Assembly (NCBI RefSeq): GCF_900090205.1
Contig: NZ_LT607802.1
Coordinates: 3,798,151-3,862,150, forward strand
DNA length: 64,000 nt
Direction: 5' to 3'
Origin: Vogesella sp. LIG4
GTDB lineage: Bacteria > Pseudomonadota > Gammaproteobacteria > Burkholderiales > Chromobacteriaceae
How positions within the stretch are numbered: position 1 is the stretch's first letter; each line of letters begins with the position of its first letter. Positions 47,709-57,595 of this stretch are shown here, piece by piece. The position numbers were made by a program, and so were the translations under genes. The notes under the pieces are model-generated. The model ran no database searches, was not told the DNA's origin, and saw nothing but the letters and a program-made list of their open reading frames with translations.

Positions 47709-49382
47709 TCAGAAATTCACGAACGCCGAGTCATCGATTTCACCGCCGGGCGCCGCACGGTGCCCGGCGAAACCCCTGCCCTTGCTCTTGTTGCGCCCGG
47801 CATGCAGCGACACCACGCTGCCACGCCCGCTGTCATGGGTGCGGAAGAACTGCATCAGCTCCTGCAGCTGGATCGCCTGCGCGCTCATTTCTTCCGCCGT
47901 GGCCGACAGTTCTTCCGAGGCCGAGGCATTGGCCTGGGTAGTCTGCGACAGCTGGGTGATGGCGCCGTTGATCTGCTCCAGCCCGCCGCGCTGTTCGGCC
48001 GAAGCGGCAGCGATTTCCTTCACCAGGTCGGCGGTCTTGCCGATGGACGGCACCATTTCTTCCAGCAGCTTGCCGGCACTTTCCGCCTGGTCCACGCTGT
48101 TGTCGGCGAGGCCGCTGATTTCCTGCGCCGCCACCTGCGAGCGCTCGGCCAGCTTGCGTACCTCCGCCGCCACCACGGCAAAGCCCTTGCCGTGGTCGCC
48201 CGCCCGCGCCGCCTCGATGGCCGCGTTCAGCGCCAGCAGGTTGGTCTGGTAGGCGATGTCGTCGATGATGCTGATCTTCTCGGCGATCTTGCGCATGGCG
48301 CTTACCGTCTGGATAACGGCTTCGCCGCCGGAGCGGGCATCACGCGCCGACTTGGACGCCATGCCGTCGGTCACCGAGGCGTTCTCGGCGTTCTGCGCCA
48401 CGGTGGAGGAAATTTCCTCCATCGACGAACTGGTCTGCTCCACGCTGGAGGCCTGCTCGGTGGCGTTCTGGCTGAGGGTATTGGCCGAGGCGGACACCTC
48501 TTCCGAGGCCGAAGCCAGGCTTTCCGCCGCGGTACGCACCTCGGCAATGATGGCCGACAGCTTGTCCACCATCTGCTTCACCGAGGCCAGCAGGCTGGTG
48601 GTGTCGCCCGGCTTGATGTCCACCTGCACCGTCAGGTCGCCACCGGCAATCTTGCGCACGATATCGCTGACTTCCGCCGGCTCGCCACCCAGCTGCTGCA
48701 GCACGCTGCGCAGGATCACCAGGCCGATCAGCAGCAGCAGCGTCAGCGCAATGCCGGAGGCGATGTACATCGCCAGCAACGCGTGGTCGGCACCGCTATT
48801 GGCCTGGGTTACCGCATCCGCCCCCAGCTTCATGTTCAGCTCGATCAGCTTGCCAAGACCTGCCTCGGCGGTACCGAAGCGCGCCCGGTTTTCCTGCAGC
48901 TGGCGGTTGATGCTGGCAAACAGCTCGGTGCGCTTCTCCGGGGTGGTGGCCTGCTTCAGCTCCACCGCGGTGGCAGTGATCTTGTCGTCGTAGCCCTTCC
49001 AGCTGTTCCAGTCCTGTACGAACTGCTTCCAGATGACGGCCTCCTCGTCGGTTTGCGGCAGCGGCTCGTAGATCTTCCAGCCCTTGTCCACCCGCTCCCA
49101 GGCCTGCTTTTTCCGTTCCAGCTGCTGGTCGAGGTCCCCCAGCTGATCCGGATAGGCCGCCAGCGCGTTGATGGCACGCGAGGCGGAGCGGATGGCGGTC
49201 TGCGCCTCGTTCATCATCTGCAGGCCCTGCACCGAGGGCATGCGGTTGCCGCCGATCTCGTAGATCATCTCGCGGTTGTTCTGCATGCCGCGGAAGGAAA
49301 TCAGCACCACGATCAGTAGTGCCAGTATGGCGACGAACAGCAGTGCGCCGATCTTGGCCTTGATGGAAAGCTTGGCAAGCAT
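47709..49382 (-). CDS. Methyl-accepting chemotaxis protein, duplicated module copy 1
   Basis: 557 residues. Membrane helix at 10-30, a four-helix-bundle periplasmic sensor ([26 protein letters not shown]), a second helix near 205-225, a HAMP ([23 protein letters not shown]) and a signalling tip ([37 protein letters not shown]). After the coiled coil comes a flexible linker of about 35 residues ending in DDSAFVNF. The cytoplasmic half is nearly identical to the next receptor upstream while the sensors differ, so the two share output but read different signals. Confidence 0.95.
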   Translation of the reverse strand: MLAKLSIKAKIGALLFVAILALLIVVLISFRGMQNNREMIYEIGGNRMPSVQGLQMMNEAQTAIRSASRAINALAAYPDQLGDLDQQLERKKQAWERVDKGWKIYEPLPQTDEEAVIWKQFVQDWNSWKGYDDKITATAVELKQATTPEKRTELFASINRQLQENRARFGTAEAGLGKLIELNMKLGADAVTQANSGADHALLAMYIASGIALTLLLLIGLVILRSVLQQLGGEPAEVSDIVRKIAGGDLTVQVDIKPGDTTSLLASVKQMVDKLSAIIAEVRTAAESLASASEEVSASANTLSQNATEQASSVEQTSSSMEEISSTVAQNAENASVTDGMASKSARDARSGGEAVIQTVSAMRKIAEKISIIDDIAYQTNLLALNAAIEAARAGDHGKGFAVVAAEVRKLAERSQVAAQEISGLADNSVDQAESAGKLLEEMVPSIGKTADLVKEIAAASAEQRGGLEQINGAITQLSQTTQANASASEELSATAEEMSAQAIQLQELMQFFRTHDSGRGSVVSLHAGRNKSKGRGFAGHRAAPGGEIDDSAFVNF

Positions 49383-49443
49383 GGCATTACTCCAGACTAA
49401 TGGTCAGGTGTTGCTCTTCCGGACGTGACCCGCGGTCATGCCC

Positions 49444-49953
49444 TTACCCCACTGTCACTGCTGCGGCTGCAGCGCCGGTCTCTACCTCGACCAACTGCTC
49501 CAGCTCGGCCACCGACAGCACGTGGCCAATGTCCAGCATCACGATGAATCTGTTCTGCTGGCGGATCATGCCGCGCACGAACTCCGGGCGTAGCCCGAGG
49601 CCGAAGTCCGGCTTGTCCTCGACCTGCTCCGCGCTCACTTCCAGCACTTCGTTCACCCCGTCCACCAGGATGCCCAGCGGTAGCGGGCCTTTGTCGCCGC
49701 CGATCTCGGTAATGACGATGCAGGTCCTGCGGCCAACCCCGGTCTGCCCGCGGCCAAAGCGCACCGCCAGGTCGATCACCGGCACCACCGCGCCGCGCAG
49801 GTTGATCACCCCGCGCAGGAAGGCCGGCGTCATCGGAATCTCGGTCAGCCCCGGGTATTCGATGATTTCGCGGATAGGCGCGATCTGCACCGCGTACAGG
49901 CTCTGGCCAAGGGTGAAGGTCAGGTACTGCTCGGGGGCGCGGCTTGGCAACAT
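49444..49953 (-). CDS. cheW: Chemotaxis coupling protein CheW (copy 2)
   Basis: 169 residues, near twin of the other CheW: EQYLTFTLGQSLYAVQIAPIREIIEY, TEIPMTPAFLRGVINLRGAVVPVIDL and ILVDGVNEVLEVSAEQVED. It differs mainly at the first five residues and the alanine/valine-rich end. ATG 49953 follows the receptor gene by 11 bases, the same spacing as in copy 1, as expected from tandem duplication of a unit. Confidence 0.95.
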   Translation of the reverse strand: MLPSRAPEQYLTFTLGQSLYAVQIAPIREIIEYPGLTEIPMTPAFLRGVINLRGAVVPVIDLAVRFGRGQTGVGRRTCIVITEIGGDKGPLPLGILVDGVNEVLEVSAEQVEDKPDFGLGLRPEFVRGMIRQQNRFIVMLDIGHVLSVAELEQLVEVETGAAAAAVTVG

Positions 49954-49964
49954 GCTGCGGCTCC

Positions 49965-51581
49965 TCAGAAATTCACGAACGCCGCATCGTCGATGTCGCC
50001 GGACAAGGGCGGGCGCTTGCCGCCCATGACGCCAGCCTTGCGCCCCTGGCCGGTGCTGGCAGCCATGCCCTGACGGCGGCCGTTGTCATGGGTGCGGAAG
50101 AACTGCATCAATTCCTGCAGCTGGATCGCCTGCGCGCTCATTTCTTCCGCCGTGGCCGACAGCTCTTCCGAGGCCGAGGCGTTGGCCTGGGTGGTCTGCG
50201 ACAGCTGGGAGATGGCGCCGTTGATCTGCTCCAGCCCGCCGCGCTGTTCGGCAGACGCGGCGGCGATTTCCTTCACCAGGTCGGCGGTCTTGCCAATGGC
50301 CGGCACCATTTCTTCCAGCAGCTTGCCGGCGTTTTCCGCCTGACCCACGCTGTTGTTGGCAAGGCCGCTGATTTCCTGCGCCGCCACCTGCGAGCGTTCG
50401 GCCAGCTTGCGCACTTCCGCCGCCACCACGGCAAAGCCCTTGCCGTGGTCGCCGGCGCGCGCCGCCTCGATGGCCGCGTTCAGCGCCAGCAGGTTGGTCT
50501 GGTAGGCAATATCGTCGATGATGCCGATCTTTTCGGCGATCTTGCGCATCGCTCCCACGGTTTCCGCCACCGCCTTGCCGCCGTCACGCGCATCACGCGC
50601 CGACCTGGACGCCATGCCGTCGGTCACCGAAGCGTTCTCGGCGTTCTGCGCCACGGTGGAGGAGATTTCCTCCATCGACGAGCTGGTCTGCTCCACGCTG
50701 GAGGCCTGTTCGGTGGCGTTCTGGCTCAGGGTGCTGGACGAGGCGGACACCTCCTCCGAGGCCGAGGCCAGGCTTTCCGCCGCGGTGCGCACTTCGGCGA
50801 TGATGGCCGCCAGCTTGTCCACCATCAGCCTCACCGACGCCAGCAGGCTGGTGGTGTCGCCCGGCTTGATGTCCACCTGCACCGTCAGGTCGCCGCCGGC
50901 GATCTTGCGCACGACTTCGCTGACTGCCGCCGGCTCGCCGCCGATCTGCCGCATGATGCTGCGCACCACGAAGAAGGCGATCAGCGCCAGCGCCAGGATG
51001 GTCGCCCCGGCAATACTCATCGACAGCAAGGCCGCGTGCTGCTTCAGCTCCAGGCCGTCCTGCGCACCCTTGTTGCCGATGTCGATGTTCAGCTGGTAAT
51101 GGCCGTTGAACGCTTCGTCCACCTTGAGCACAACACTCTGGTTGGCCAGCAGCAGCGCACGCGCCTCCGCATTCCTGTTCTGATGCAGCAGATCCAGCGC
51201 CTTGCCGCGCAGCTCGCGGTAAGCGGCCAGCGCCGCACGCTCCTCGTTCAGGCCGGCGCGATCCTTGTCGTCGGTGATGTCGTCTTTTTCGTACTTGTTA
51301 AGTGCGTCGTCGATGGCCTTGTCCAGCGTCTGGATCTTGGCCTCCATGCCCGCCACGCGCGCAGGCTCGGTCTCGGACATGGCCTGCCACAGGATCACCC
51401 GGCTACTGGCCAGCGGGGTATAGGCATGCTGCAGGTCCACCAGGCTGGGCACCACGTTGACGTTGGCAAAGTTGGCCGCATCGTATACCTGGCCCATCTG
51501 CCGCTGGGCGAGGCCGGCCAGCAGCACGATACCGGCCAGACCGGCCAGCACCAGAATCATCATTCTTTTCAGCAAACTCAT
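49965..51581 (-). CDS. Methyl-accepting chemotaxis protein, duplicated module copy 2
   Basis: 538 residues from ATG 51581, which has GGAGAG at a good distance; a longer reading has no ribosome site. [26 protein letters not shown] is the first membrane helix, followed by a helical-bundle sensor unlike that of copy 1, a second helix near 190-212, HAMP ([20 protein letters not shown]) and the same signalling region. The C-terminal linker differs in sequence but ends in DDAAFVNF. The ligand is unknown. Confidence 0.95.
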   Translation of the reverse strand: MSLLKRMMILVLAGLAGIVLLAGLAQRQMGQVYDAANFANVNVVPSLVDLQHAYTPLASSRVILWQAMSETEPARVAGMEAKIQTLDKAIDDALNKYEKDDITDDKDRAGLNEERAALAAYRELRGKALDLLHQNRNAEARALLLANQSVVLKVDEAFNGHYQLNIDIGNKGAQDGLELKQHAALLSMSIAGATILALALIAFFVVRSIMRQIGGEPAAVSEVVRKIAGGDLTVQVDIKPGDTTSLLASVRLMVDKLAAIIAEVRTAAESLASASEEVSASSSTLSQNATEQASSVEQTSSSMEEISSTVAQNAENASVTDGMASRSARDARDGGKAVAETVGAMRKIAEKIGIIDDIAYQTNLLALNAAIEAARAGDHGKGFAVVAAEVRKLAERSQVAAQEISGLANNSVGQAENAGKLLEEMVPAIGKTADLVKEIAAASAEQRGGLEQINGAISQLSQTTQANASASEELSATAEEMSAQAIQLQELMQFFRTHDNGRRQGMAASTGQGRKAGVMGGKRPPLSGDIDDAAFVNF

Positions 51582-51647
51582 TTTTCTCTCCAGCGCCGTT
51601 CTGCGACGGCATGGTCTGTTAACCCTGCGTTCCGACAATGCCCCGAC

Positions 51648-53720
51648 TCAGCGCTCCGGCACCGTCCTGCCCTGCAAGCGGCCCAGGCTTTCCTGCTGCA
51701 CCAGGTGCGGCACGTCCAGGATCAGCGCCACCTGGCCATCCCCCAGGATCGTCGAGCCCCCCAGCCCGCGCACCCCGCGCAGCAGCTGCCCCAGCGGCTT
51801 GATCACCGCCTGCATTTCCCCCATGAAACGGTCCACCAGGATGCCGGCGCGGCGCTGGCCGTAGCGCACCACCACCAGCGACTGCCGGCCGCCGTGCTGC
51901 CGCGCCAGGCCGAACACTTCCGCCAGGTCGATGATGGGCAGCGGCTCGCCGCGCAGCGCCACCACGTGGCTGTCCTCGCGCCGGTCGCTCACATCCACGC
52001 ACTCTTCCACCAGGTCCAGCGGCAGGATGAAGCTGCTGCCGCCCACCATCACCTGGAAGCCATCAATGATGGCCAGCGTCAGCGGCAGCTGGATGCGGAA
52101 GGTGGTGCCCACGCCCTCCTGCGAGCTGATCTGGATGTTGCCGCGCAGCTGGCTGATGTTCTGCCGTACCACGTCCATGCCCACGCCACGGCCGGAAATG
52201 TCGGTGACTTTCTCGGCGGTGGAGAAGCCGGCGGCAAAGATCAGGCCGAAGGTGTCCTCGTCGCTCAGCTGCGTTTCCGGGGTGATCAGCCCCTTCTCCA
52301 CCGCCTTGGCGTGGATGCGTGCCTTGTTCAGGCCGCGGCCGTCATCGCTGATTTCCACCACGATGCTGCCGGACTCATGGTAGGCATTGAGCCGCAGGTT
52401 GCCGTGCTCCGGCTTGCCGGCGGCCAGGCGCTCGCCGGTAGGCTCGATGCCGTGGTCCAGCGCGTTGCGCACGATGTGCAGCAGCGGGTCGGACAGTTTT
52501 TCCACCATGGATTTGTCCAGCTCGGTCTCGGCACCGCTGATCGACAGCTCGATCTTTTTGCCCAGCTCCTTGGACACATCGCGCACCACGCGCGGAAAGC
52601 GCTGGAACACGTCGCCTATCGGCGTCATGCGCAGCTCCAGCGAACGGTCGCGGATGCGTTCCACCACCATTTCCAGCTCGGCCAGCGCCTCGCGCAAGGC
52701 GGTGTCGCTGCCGCGTGCGGCCAACACCCGGGTACCGGCGGTGGCAATCACCATCTCGCCCACCGCGTCGATCAGCTGGTCGAGCTTGCGCGCCTCGATC
52801 TTGATCAGCGTCTGCTCGCCGCGGTCGCTGGCGCGCATCTTGGGGCCGGCAGGGTTGGCCGCAGGCTTGCCGGCCACGGCCGGCGCTGCCACGGCGCCGG
52901 GTGCTTCAACCGGCTCGTTCATCGACTGATCTGGCAACTGATCTGGCAACTGATCCGGCAACTGATCTGGCGACAGCTCGCTGTCGGCCACGGCTTCCGG
53001 CACGGCCAGTGGCGCGATGTCGATGTGGCAGTCGTCGGCGATGAATTCGAATGCCTGCAGCACCACGTCCTGGCTGGCCTCGGTCAGCAGCTCGATATCG
53101 AACGACAGGTAGCAGGTTTCCGGGTCCAGGTCGGCCAGCGACGGCAGCTCGGGGTAATGCGTTTCCACCCGCTGCAGGGTGCCGTAGCGTTCCAGGTAGA
53201 GGATGAAGGACAGCGGGTCCATGCCCATGCGCAGCAGGTCGGGCGACGGCTGCAGGCGGATGTGCCAGCCCTGCCCGGCAGCGGGCGCGGCCGCCACGGC
53301 CTCCGGGCTGCCGGCCGGCGCCGCGTGCGTGTCGTCCAGCCGCAGGCTCAATGCGGCCAACAGTTCGGCGCGGGTTTCCGGCGCCGGGTCGTGGCTGCTG
53401 TCGCCTTCTTCCAGTGCATTGATCAGGCTGGCCATGTAGTCGCCGCAAGCCAGCAGCAACGCCGACAGCGCCGCATCGATCACCAGTTCGCCGTTGCGCA
53501 CCCGCACCAGCACGCTTTCCATCACGTGGGTAAAGTTCACGATCAGATCCAGCGCGAACAGCCCGGCCGAGCCCTTGATGGTGTGCGCGGCGCGGAACAC
53601 GGCATTGATGCGTTCGTCGTCGCTGCCGTATTCCTCGATTTCCAGCAGCGCGGCCTCCATCTGCGTCAGCAGCTCGCGCGCCTCCTGCACCAGCGATGCC
53701 AGCGCCTCGTCAAGCTCCAT
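51648..53720 (-). CDS. cheA: Chemotaxis histidine kinase CheA
   Basis: 690 residues. P1 with phospho-His46 (VFRAAHTIKGSAGLF), then a middle region (about 155-265) that may bind CheY, a linker with tandem PDQL repeats, the dimerisation helices (RKLDQLIDAVGEMVIATAGTRV), the kinase domain (LLHIVRNALDHGIE, DDGRGLN, GRGVGMDVVRQNI) and a CheW-like domain (IDGFQVMVGGSSFILPLDLVEECV). It phosphorylates CheY and CheB. Start ATG 53720, overlapping the STAS gene by 11 bases. Confidence 0.96.
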   Translation of the reverse strand: MELDEALASLVQEARELLTQMEAALLEIEEYGSDDERINAVFRAAHTIKGSAGLFALDLIVNFTHVMESVLVRVRNGELVIDAALSALLLACGDYMASLINALEEGDSSHDPAPETRAELLAALSLRLDDTHAAPAGSPEAVAAAPAAGQGWHIRLQPSPDLLRMGMDPLSFILYLERYGTLQRVETHYPELPSLADLDPETCYLSFDIELLTEASQDVVLQAFEFIADDCHIDIAPLAVPEAVADSELSPDQLPDQLPDQLPDQSMNEPVEAPGAVAAPAVAGKPAANPAGPKMRASDRGEQTLIKIEARKLDQLIDAVGEMVIATAGTRVLAARGSDTALREALAELEMVVERIRDRSLELRMTPIGDVFQRFPRVVRDVSKELGKKIELSISGAETELDKSMVEKLSDPLLHIVRNALDHGIEPTGERLAAGKPEHGNLRLNAYHESGSIVVEISDDGRGLNKARIHAKAVEKGLITPETQLSDEDTFGLIFAAGFSTAEKVTDISGRGVGMDVVRQNISQLRGNIQISSQEGVGTTFRIQLPLTLAIIDGFQVMVGGSSFILPLDLVEECVDVSDRREDSHVVALRGEPLPIIDLAEVFGLARQHGGRQSLVVVRYGQRRAGILVDRFMGEMQAVIKPLGQLLRGVRGLGGSTILGDGQVALILDVPHLVQQESLGRLQGRTVPER
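52925..52972. repeat. Four tandem 12-bp repeats in the cheA linker
   Basis: Unit ACTGATCTGGCA repeats four times (third copy with CCGG, last copy ending in G). On the coding strand it gives PDQL repeats in the linker before the dimerisation domain. In-frame slippage would change linker length without breaking CheA. Confidence 0.85.
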
Positions 53721-54018
53721 CCTGCCCTCCTTCCAGCCGCAGCGCGGCCCCCAGGCCGAATCGTTCGATGCGCGCGCGCACGACGGCGCTGAGTGCGCTC
53801 AGCCGCACCTGGCCGCCTTCGCGCAGCAGCGCCAGCAGCAACTGCAGGCCGCTGCTGTCCAGCTCGGTAACCCGCGACAGGTCCATCTGCACCGGGCCGT
53901 GCGCGGTAACCAGCGCCAGCGCCAGCTGGTCGCGCAGCTCCGTCGCCTCCATGATGGTCAGCGCCCCTTCCAGGGCCAGCTCGCAACTGTCTTCGTGGTG
54001 GGTGCAGGTCAGGGCCAT
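53710..54018 (-). CDS. STAS-domain protein (anti-sigma-factor-antagonist type) in the chemotaxis operon
   Basis: 102 residues: a single STAS domain with VQMDLSRVTELDSSGLQLLLALLREG, including the DSSG motif whose serine is the usual phosphorylation site. Such proteins occur between cheY and cheA in some proteobacterial chemotaxis operons; the role is not well defined. It may sense or scaffold the kinase. The ATG lies 7 bases after the cheY stop, and the gene overlaps cheA by 11 bases. Confidence 0.85.
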   Translation of the reverse strand: MALTCTHHEDSCELALEGALTIMEATELRDQLALALVTAHGPVQMDLSRVTELDSSGLQLLLALLREGGQVRLSALSAVVRARIERFGLGAALRLEGGQDGA

Positions 54019-54025
54019 GGCAGCC

Positions 54026-54394
54026 TCAGGCGGCGATCAGTTTGCTGACGGCATCCAGCAGCATCGGCGGCTGGAACGGTTTGACGATCCACGCCTTCAC
54101 GCCGGCGGCCTTGCCCTCCATCTTTTTCTTCTCGTCGCCCTCGGTGGTGAGCATCAGCACCGGGGTGAAACGATAAGCCGGCAGCAGCTTGGCCTGCTTG
54201 ACGAAGCTGATGCCGTCCAGATTGGGCATGTTGACGTCGGAGATGATCAGGTTGAATTTGCGGCCATCCAGCTTGGTCAGCGCATCCTTGCCATCCACGG
54301 CTTCGGTCACTTCGTAACCGCCGGCGCGCAGGGCGATTGCCAGCGTCTGGCGCATGCTCAGGGAATCATCAACGATGAGAATCGATCGGCTCAT
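54026..54394 (-). CDS. cheY: Chemotaxis response regulator CheY
   Basis: 122 residues, a lone receiver. SILIVDDSLSMRQTLAIAL (acidic pocket), phospho-Asp53 in LIISDVNMPNLDG, LMLTTEGDEKKK with the conserved Thr, and WIVKPFQP with the conserved Lys. The DVNMPN and KAWIVKPF strings are typical of CheY. It carries the signal from CheA to the flagellar motor. It follows the first receptor gene by 14 bases. Confidence 0.93.
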   Translation of the reverse strand: MSRSILIVDDSLSMRQTLAIALRAGGYEVTEAVDGKDALTKLDGRKFNLIISDVNMPNLDGISFVKQAKLLPAYRFTPVLMLTTEGDEKKKMEGKAAGVKAWIVKPFQPPMLLDAVSKLIAA

Positions 54395-54408
54395 GGGTTT
54401 GTCCTAAC

Positions 54409-55530
54409 TCAGAAGAAAGTCACGCCGGAAGACTGCTGGCTGGCGGTATGGCCCGGGCCATAGTGCACGGCCTGCTGCTCCAGCGTGGTGTAGGCCGCGG
54501 CCAGCTTGTCCAGCCAGGCCCGGCTATCGGGAAGGTGTTCGCTGCGCGCGGCGGTTTCGGCGCGCGACATGTCGTCCAGCACGTGGCCGATGATCTGCTG
54601 CACGCGGTCCTGGAACTGCAGGCCCACCAGCACCTCGGCAATGTCGGCCTCCACCCGCGACTGCTCGTCGCGCAGCGCGGCCAGCGAGCCGGACAGGGTG
54701 TCGGCGGTGTGCTGGAAGCGGTCGATGATGATGCCGGCGGTGTGATGGCTGGCGGCCACCAGTTCGCTTTCCTGCTGCGAGAAACCATTGGCGGTGCTGA
54801 TGGCGGCGTCGATGGTGCCGCTGACGGCGTCCACCATTTCCTGGATCTGCTTGCCGGTGGCGCCGGATTCGGTGGACAGCTTGCGCACTTCGTCGGCCAC
54901 CACGGCAAAGCCGCGGCCGGCCTCGCCGGCGCGCGCCGCCTCGATGGCCGCGTTCAGCGCCAGCAGGTTGGTCTGCGCGGCAATGGCGCCGACGCGCTCG
55001 GCCATATTCTTCAGGTCGCCGGAATAGCGCGAGATGCTGGCGATCTGCTCGACGATGGCCTGGCGGAACTCCTGGGTGCGGTTGAGGGTGGCGGTGATCT
55101 GCTGCAGGCCGCTGCGGGTTTCGACGATGGCGTCGATCACCAGATTCTCGTCGCTGCCGTGGCGGCGGCTGTCACGGATCATGTCGGACAGCGAGGCGAA
55201 GCGCAGTACCAGGCTTTCGATAGCCTCGCGGGTCTGCTCGCGCACCAGTTCCAGATTGCGGCTCCAGAACGGGATCACTTCGGCAAAGAAATGGCTGAAG
55301 CCGCTCCCGGCAATCATGTCTTTGGCATTATCGGCCTGTGGCTCGACAGCCGGCTGCACGATGGTGGCGGCGCCCTGGCGCGCCAGCAGCATCAGCGGCA
55401 CGGCAAAGAGCAATCCGTACACCAGGCCATACCACCATTGCCCGGCCAGCAAGGCGCAGACCGCCAGATTGATCACGGCCAGCAGCGGCAGCAGCCAACG
55501 GCGGTTCGTCGTATTTGGTGTCGTCATCAT
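54409..55530 (-). CDS. Methyl-accepting chemotaxis protein without periplasmic sensor
   Basis: 373 residues. Two membrane helices close together at about 12-55 ([37 protein letters not shown]) leave almost no periplasmic part, and there is no HAMP domain. The cytoplasmic part has the tip [36 protein letters not shown], then [20 protein letters not shown], a pattern of receptors that act on internal signals. The last residues are SSGVTFF, an aromatic tail. AGGAGGGA precedes ATG 55530; the next codon is also ATG and has better spacing. First gene of the operon. Confidence 0.9.
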   Translation of the reverse strand: MMTTPNTTNRRWLLPLLAVINLAVCALLAGQWWYGLVYGLLFAVPLMLLARQGAATIVQPAVEPQADNAKDMIAGSGFSHFFAEVIPFWSRNLELVREQTREAIESLVLRFASLSDMIRDSRRHGSDENLVIDAIVETRSGLQQITATLNRTQEFRQAIVEQIASISRYSGDLKNMAERVGAIAAQTNLLALNAAIEAARAGEAGRGFAVVADEVRKLSTESGATGKQIQEMVDAVSGTIDAAISTANGFSQQESELVAASHHTAGIIIDRFQHTADTLSGSLAALRDEQSRVEADIAEVLVGLQFQDRVQQIIGHVLDDMSRAETAARSEHLPDSRAWLDKLAAAYTTLEQQAVHYGPGHTASQQSSGVTFF

Positions 55531-55643
55531 TCCCTCCTGCCACTAAGGCTAGGCGAAGATAAAGACAGTTACGAACCAGCCGGTAGAGTAGAAATACTCA
55601 AGTCATGTGCGGAGTTCTACGTAGTCGCGACCCAGGGAGAAAA

Positions 55644-56243
55644 CTATAGAAACAGCTTGATCAGCTCCACCGTGGAAGAGATATGCAGCTTTTCCTTCAG
55701 CCGGGCGCGATGGTTCTCCACCGTGCGGGCGCTCAGGTCGAGTTCCTCTGCGATCTGGCTGCTGGATTTGCCGGCCACCAGCAACTCCACGATCTGCACC
55801 TCGCGTGGCGTCAGCAGCGACAGCCGCGCCTGGCGGGTGCTGTCGGCAAGGTGCTGGGCATGCATGCTGCGGCTGTGCATCAGCGCGCTTTGCACCTTTT
55901 CGATCAACAGGTTGCTGTTGACCGGCTTTTCCAGAAAGTCGAAAGCACCCTGCTTCATCGCTTCCACCGCGGAGCGCACGTCGGAGTGGGCGGATACGAA
56001 GATGATGGGCAGATGCCGCCCGGCCTGCAGCAGGCGCTGCTGCACCTGCAGGCCGCCGATTTCCGGCATGCGCAGGTCGCAGATCAGGCATTCGGACGGC
56101 AGCGGCGAATAGGCATCGAGGAATTCGATGGCGGAGGAGAACACGCACAGATCGGCATCAAGGTCGCGGAGCAGCTCCTTGAACATCCAGAGAATGATTT
56201 CATCGTCGTCGATGATGTAAATGCGTGAGCGGAAACTTGACAT
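55644..56243 (-). CDS. FixJ/NarL-type response regulator with LuxR DNA-binding domain
   Basis: 199 residues. Receiver: RIYIIDDDEIILWMFKELL, ECLICDLRMPEIGGLQVQ with the phospho-Asp, VSAHSDVRSAVEAMKQGAFDFLEKPVNSNLL (FixJ-like). LuxR helix-turn-helix: LTPREVQIVELLVAGKSSSQIAEELDLSARTVENHRARLKEKL. It lies 113 bases upstream of the first chemotaxis gene on the same strand and may control that operon; no partner kinase is adjacent. ATG 56243 starts at the receiver; a longer reading is not supported. Confidence 0.88.
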   Translation of the reverse strand: MSSFRSRIYIIDDDEIILWMFKELLRDLDADLCVFSSAIEFLDAYSPLPSECLICDLRMPEIGGLQVQQRLLQAGRHLPIIFVSAHSDVRSAVEAMKQGAFDFLEKPVNSNLLIEKVQSALMHSRSMHAQHLADSTRQARLSLLTPREVQIVELLVAGKSSSQIAEELDLSARTVENHRARLKEKLHISSTVELIKLFL

Positions 56244-56650
56244 ATACCTGGCTTTCGCGGCGTTGAGCGCCCCATCCACAAGCTGCCAGCGCCCGGCAGT
56301 ACAGCCGCCATACCGCCCGGACCAGGGGCATTCATCTGGCACGATATGCCAGAAAAACGCCCGGAAATGTCGATGAAGTCGAGTTTCAGGCAATTGTAGT
56401 CAAATGTGAATTTACTGCACAAGCGACCGCCGGCCCTGCGCGCCGCCACCTGCACGGAATGCCAGTACCCGGGTGCAAACTGCTAACCGGAATACATAAA
56501 CCCGTAATTCCCGCCGCATCCTGGTTGCCAGCAGGCACAAACGTTGGCCGCAACAGCAAAACTGATGCCGCAGGCATTGCCGGAGAAAACCTGGAATCAA
56601 TGTGCGCGGCATGCCGTGTTTTGCCGCAACACGCCCCTGTTGCAGGGTGC
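56244..56650. other. Intergenic gap between two regulators
   Basis: 407 bases without a credible gene. Contains a near-perfect copy of the dispersed 11-mer (CGTTGGCCGCA, ending at 56552). It should hold the promoter of the FixJ-type regulator on the minus strand; no box is clear enough to call. Confidence 0.35.
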
Positions 56651-57433
56651 TCATTTCATCTCGGCAAACAGCAGGAACAGCGCCGCCTGGCTGGAAACGC
56701 CCAGCTTGGCGTACAGGTTGCGGCGGTGCACCTTGGCGGTTTCCAGCGAGATGTCCAGCTCGCGCGCCACGCCCTTGGTGGAGTGGCCGCCCAGGATCAG
56801 CAGCGCCACTTCCACCTCGCGGTTGGTCAGCGCCGGCGTACCGCGCAGGCGCAGCGCCTCCTCCAGCTGCTGCCGGCTCTGCGCCGCATCCGGCGGCACC
56901 GGCTGGCTGAGCCGCTCCTCCAGCCGTGCAGCCTGGCGCAGCAGCGGCAGCAGCCATGGTGCGAACAGGCAGCACAACCCGATATCGGTATCGGAAAAGC
57001 GCCGTTTGCTGCCCAGCGACAAGGACAGCGTGCCGCTGGCCATCGGCAGCAGGAACTGCACTTCGTCGGTGACCACATTGCGCGAGAAGTAGTGCTTGAA
57101 GTACTCGGTATCGCGAAAGCTGTCCGGCGCCACCTCGTCCAGCCGGTACACCCCGGGCTGCGCGCACTTGAGCGCAAACGCATAGAACGGGTCCAGCAGG
57201 TACAGGCCACGCATGTAGTCGGCGAACAAGTCGTCGTTGGCGTAGTTCACCGCACTGTCCGCCAGCACCAGCGGCGGTACGCCGGGGCGAAACAGCACCG
57301 CCACCCAGGTATCGAATACCAGCTGCTCGCGCAGGAATGCCGCCAGGTGCTGCCAGAAGGACTCGTTATCCAGGCTGTCCACCAGCCTGCCCAGGCGCTG
57401 GTGAAACGCCAGGTCCGCCACGTTCAACTGCAT
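56651..57433 (-). CDS. LuxR family transcriptional regulator, probable regulator of polyamine genes
   Basis: 260 residues. The first 190 residues form a GAF-like or autoinducer-domain-like region that I cannot assign to a ligand (QHLAAFLREQLVFDTWVAVLFRPG, YMRGLYLLDPFYAFALKC). The C-terminus is a LuxR helix-turn-helix: ALTNREVEVALLILGGHSTKGVARELDISLETAKVHRRNLYAKLGVSSQ. It is divergent from the polyamine catabolism/uptake genes with a 160-base gap, so it is probably their regulator. Similar LuxR proteins lie next to polyamine genes in pseudomonads (recollection, not checked). Confidence 0.82.
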   Translation of the reverse strand: MQLNVADLAFHQRLGRLVDSLDNESFWQHLAAFLREQLVFDTWVAVLFRPGVPPLVLADSAVNYANDDLFADYMRGLYLLDPFYAFALKCAQPGVYRLDEVAPDSFRDTEYFKHYFSRNVVTDEVQFLLPMASGTLSLSLGSKRRFSDTDIGLCCLFAPWLLPLLRQAARLEERLSQPVPPDAAQSRQQLEEALRLRGTPALTNREVEVALLILGGHSTKGVARELDISLETAKVHRRNLYAKLGVSSQAALFLLFAEMK

Positions 57434-57595
57434 TGCCGCCTACCTCGATAGGGTTAGTTCTACCCCTTCCCGCTAACGTCTCTGCGTAATGTCCGTCACC
57501 CGGGGGGCTGGCTAGTATGACCCCACTAGGCGCGACACGGCTAGCGGCTCCGCGGCCAACCCCACCACCGTCGCGCCCCTACCGGAGTGATAGCC

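Noticed and set aside
52925..52972. Tandem repeats as a possible CRISPR array
   Set aside because: The 12-bp units are directly adjacent with no spacers and are in frame within cheA.
49944..53792. A 1282-codon open frame on the plus strand opposite cheA and receptor genes
   Set aside because: It is antisense to well-identified chemotaxis genes and arises from high GC at third positions; the translation is Q/H/R/G-rich with no domain.
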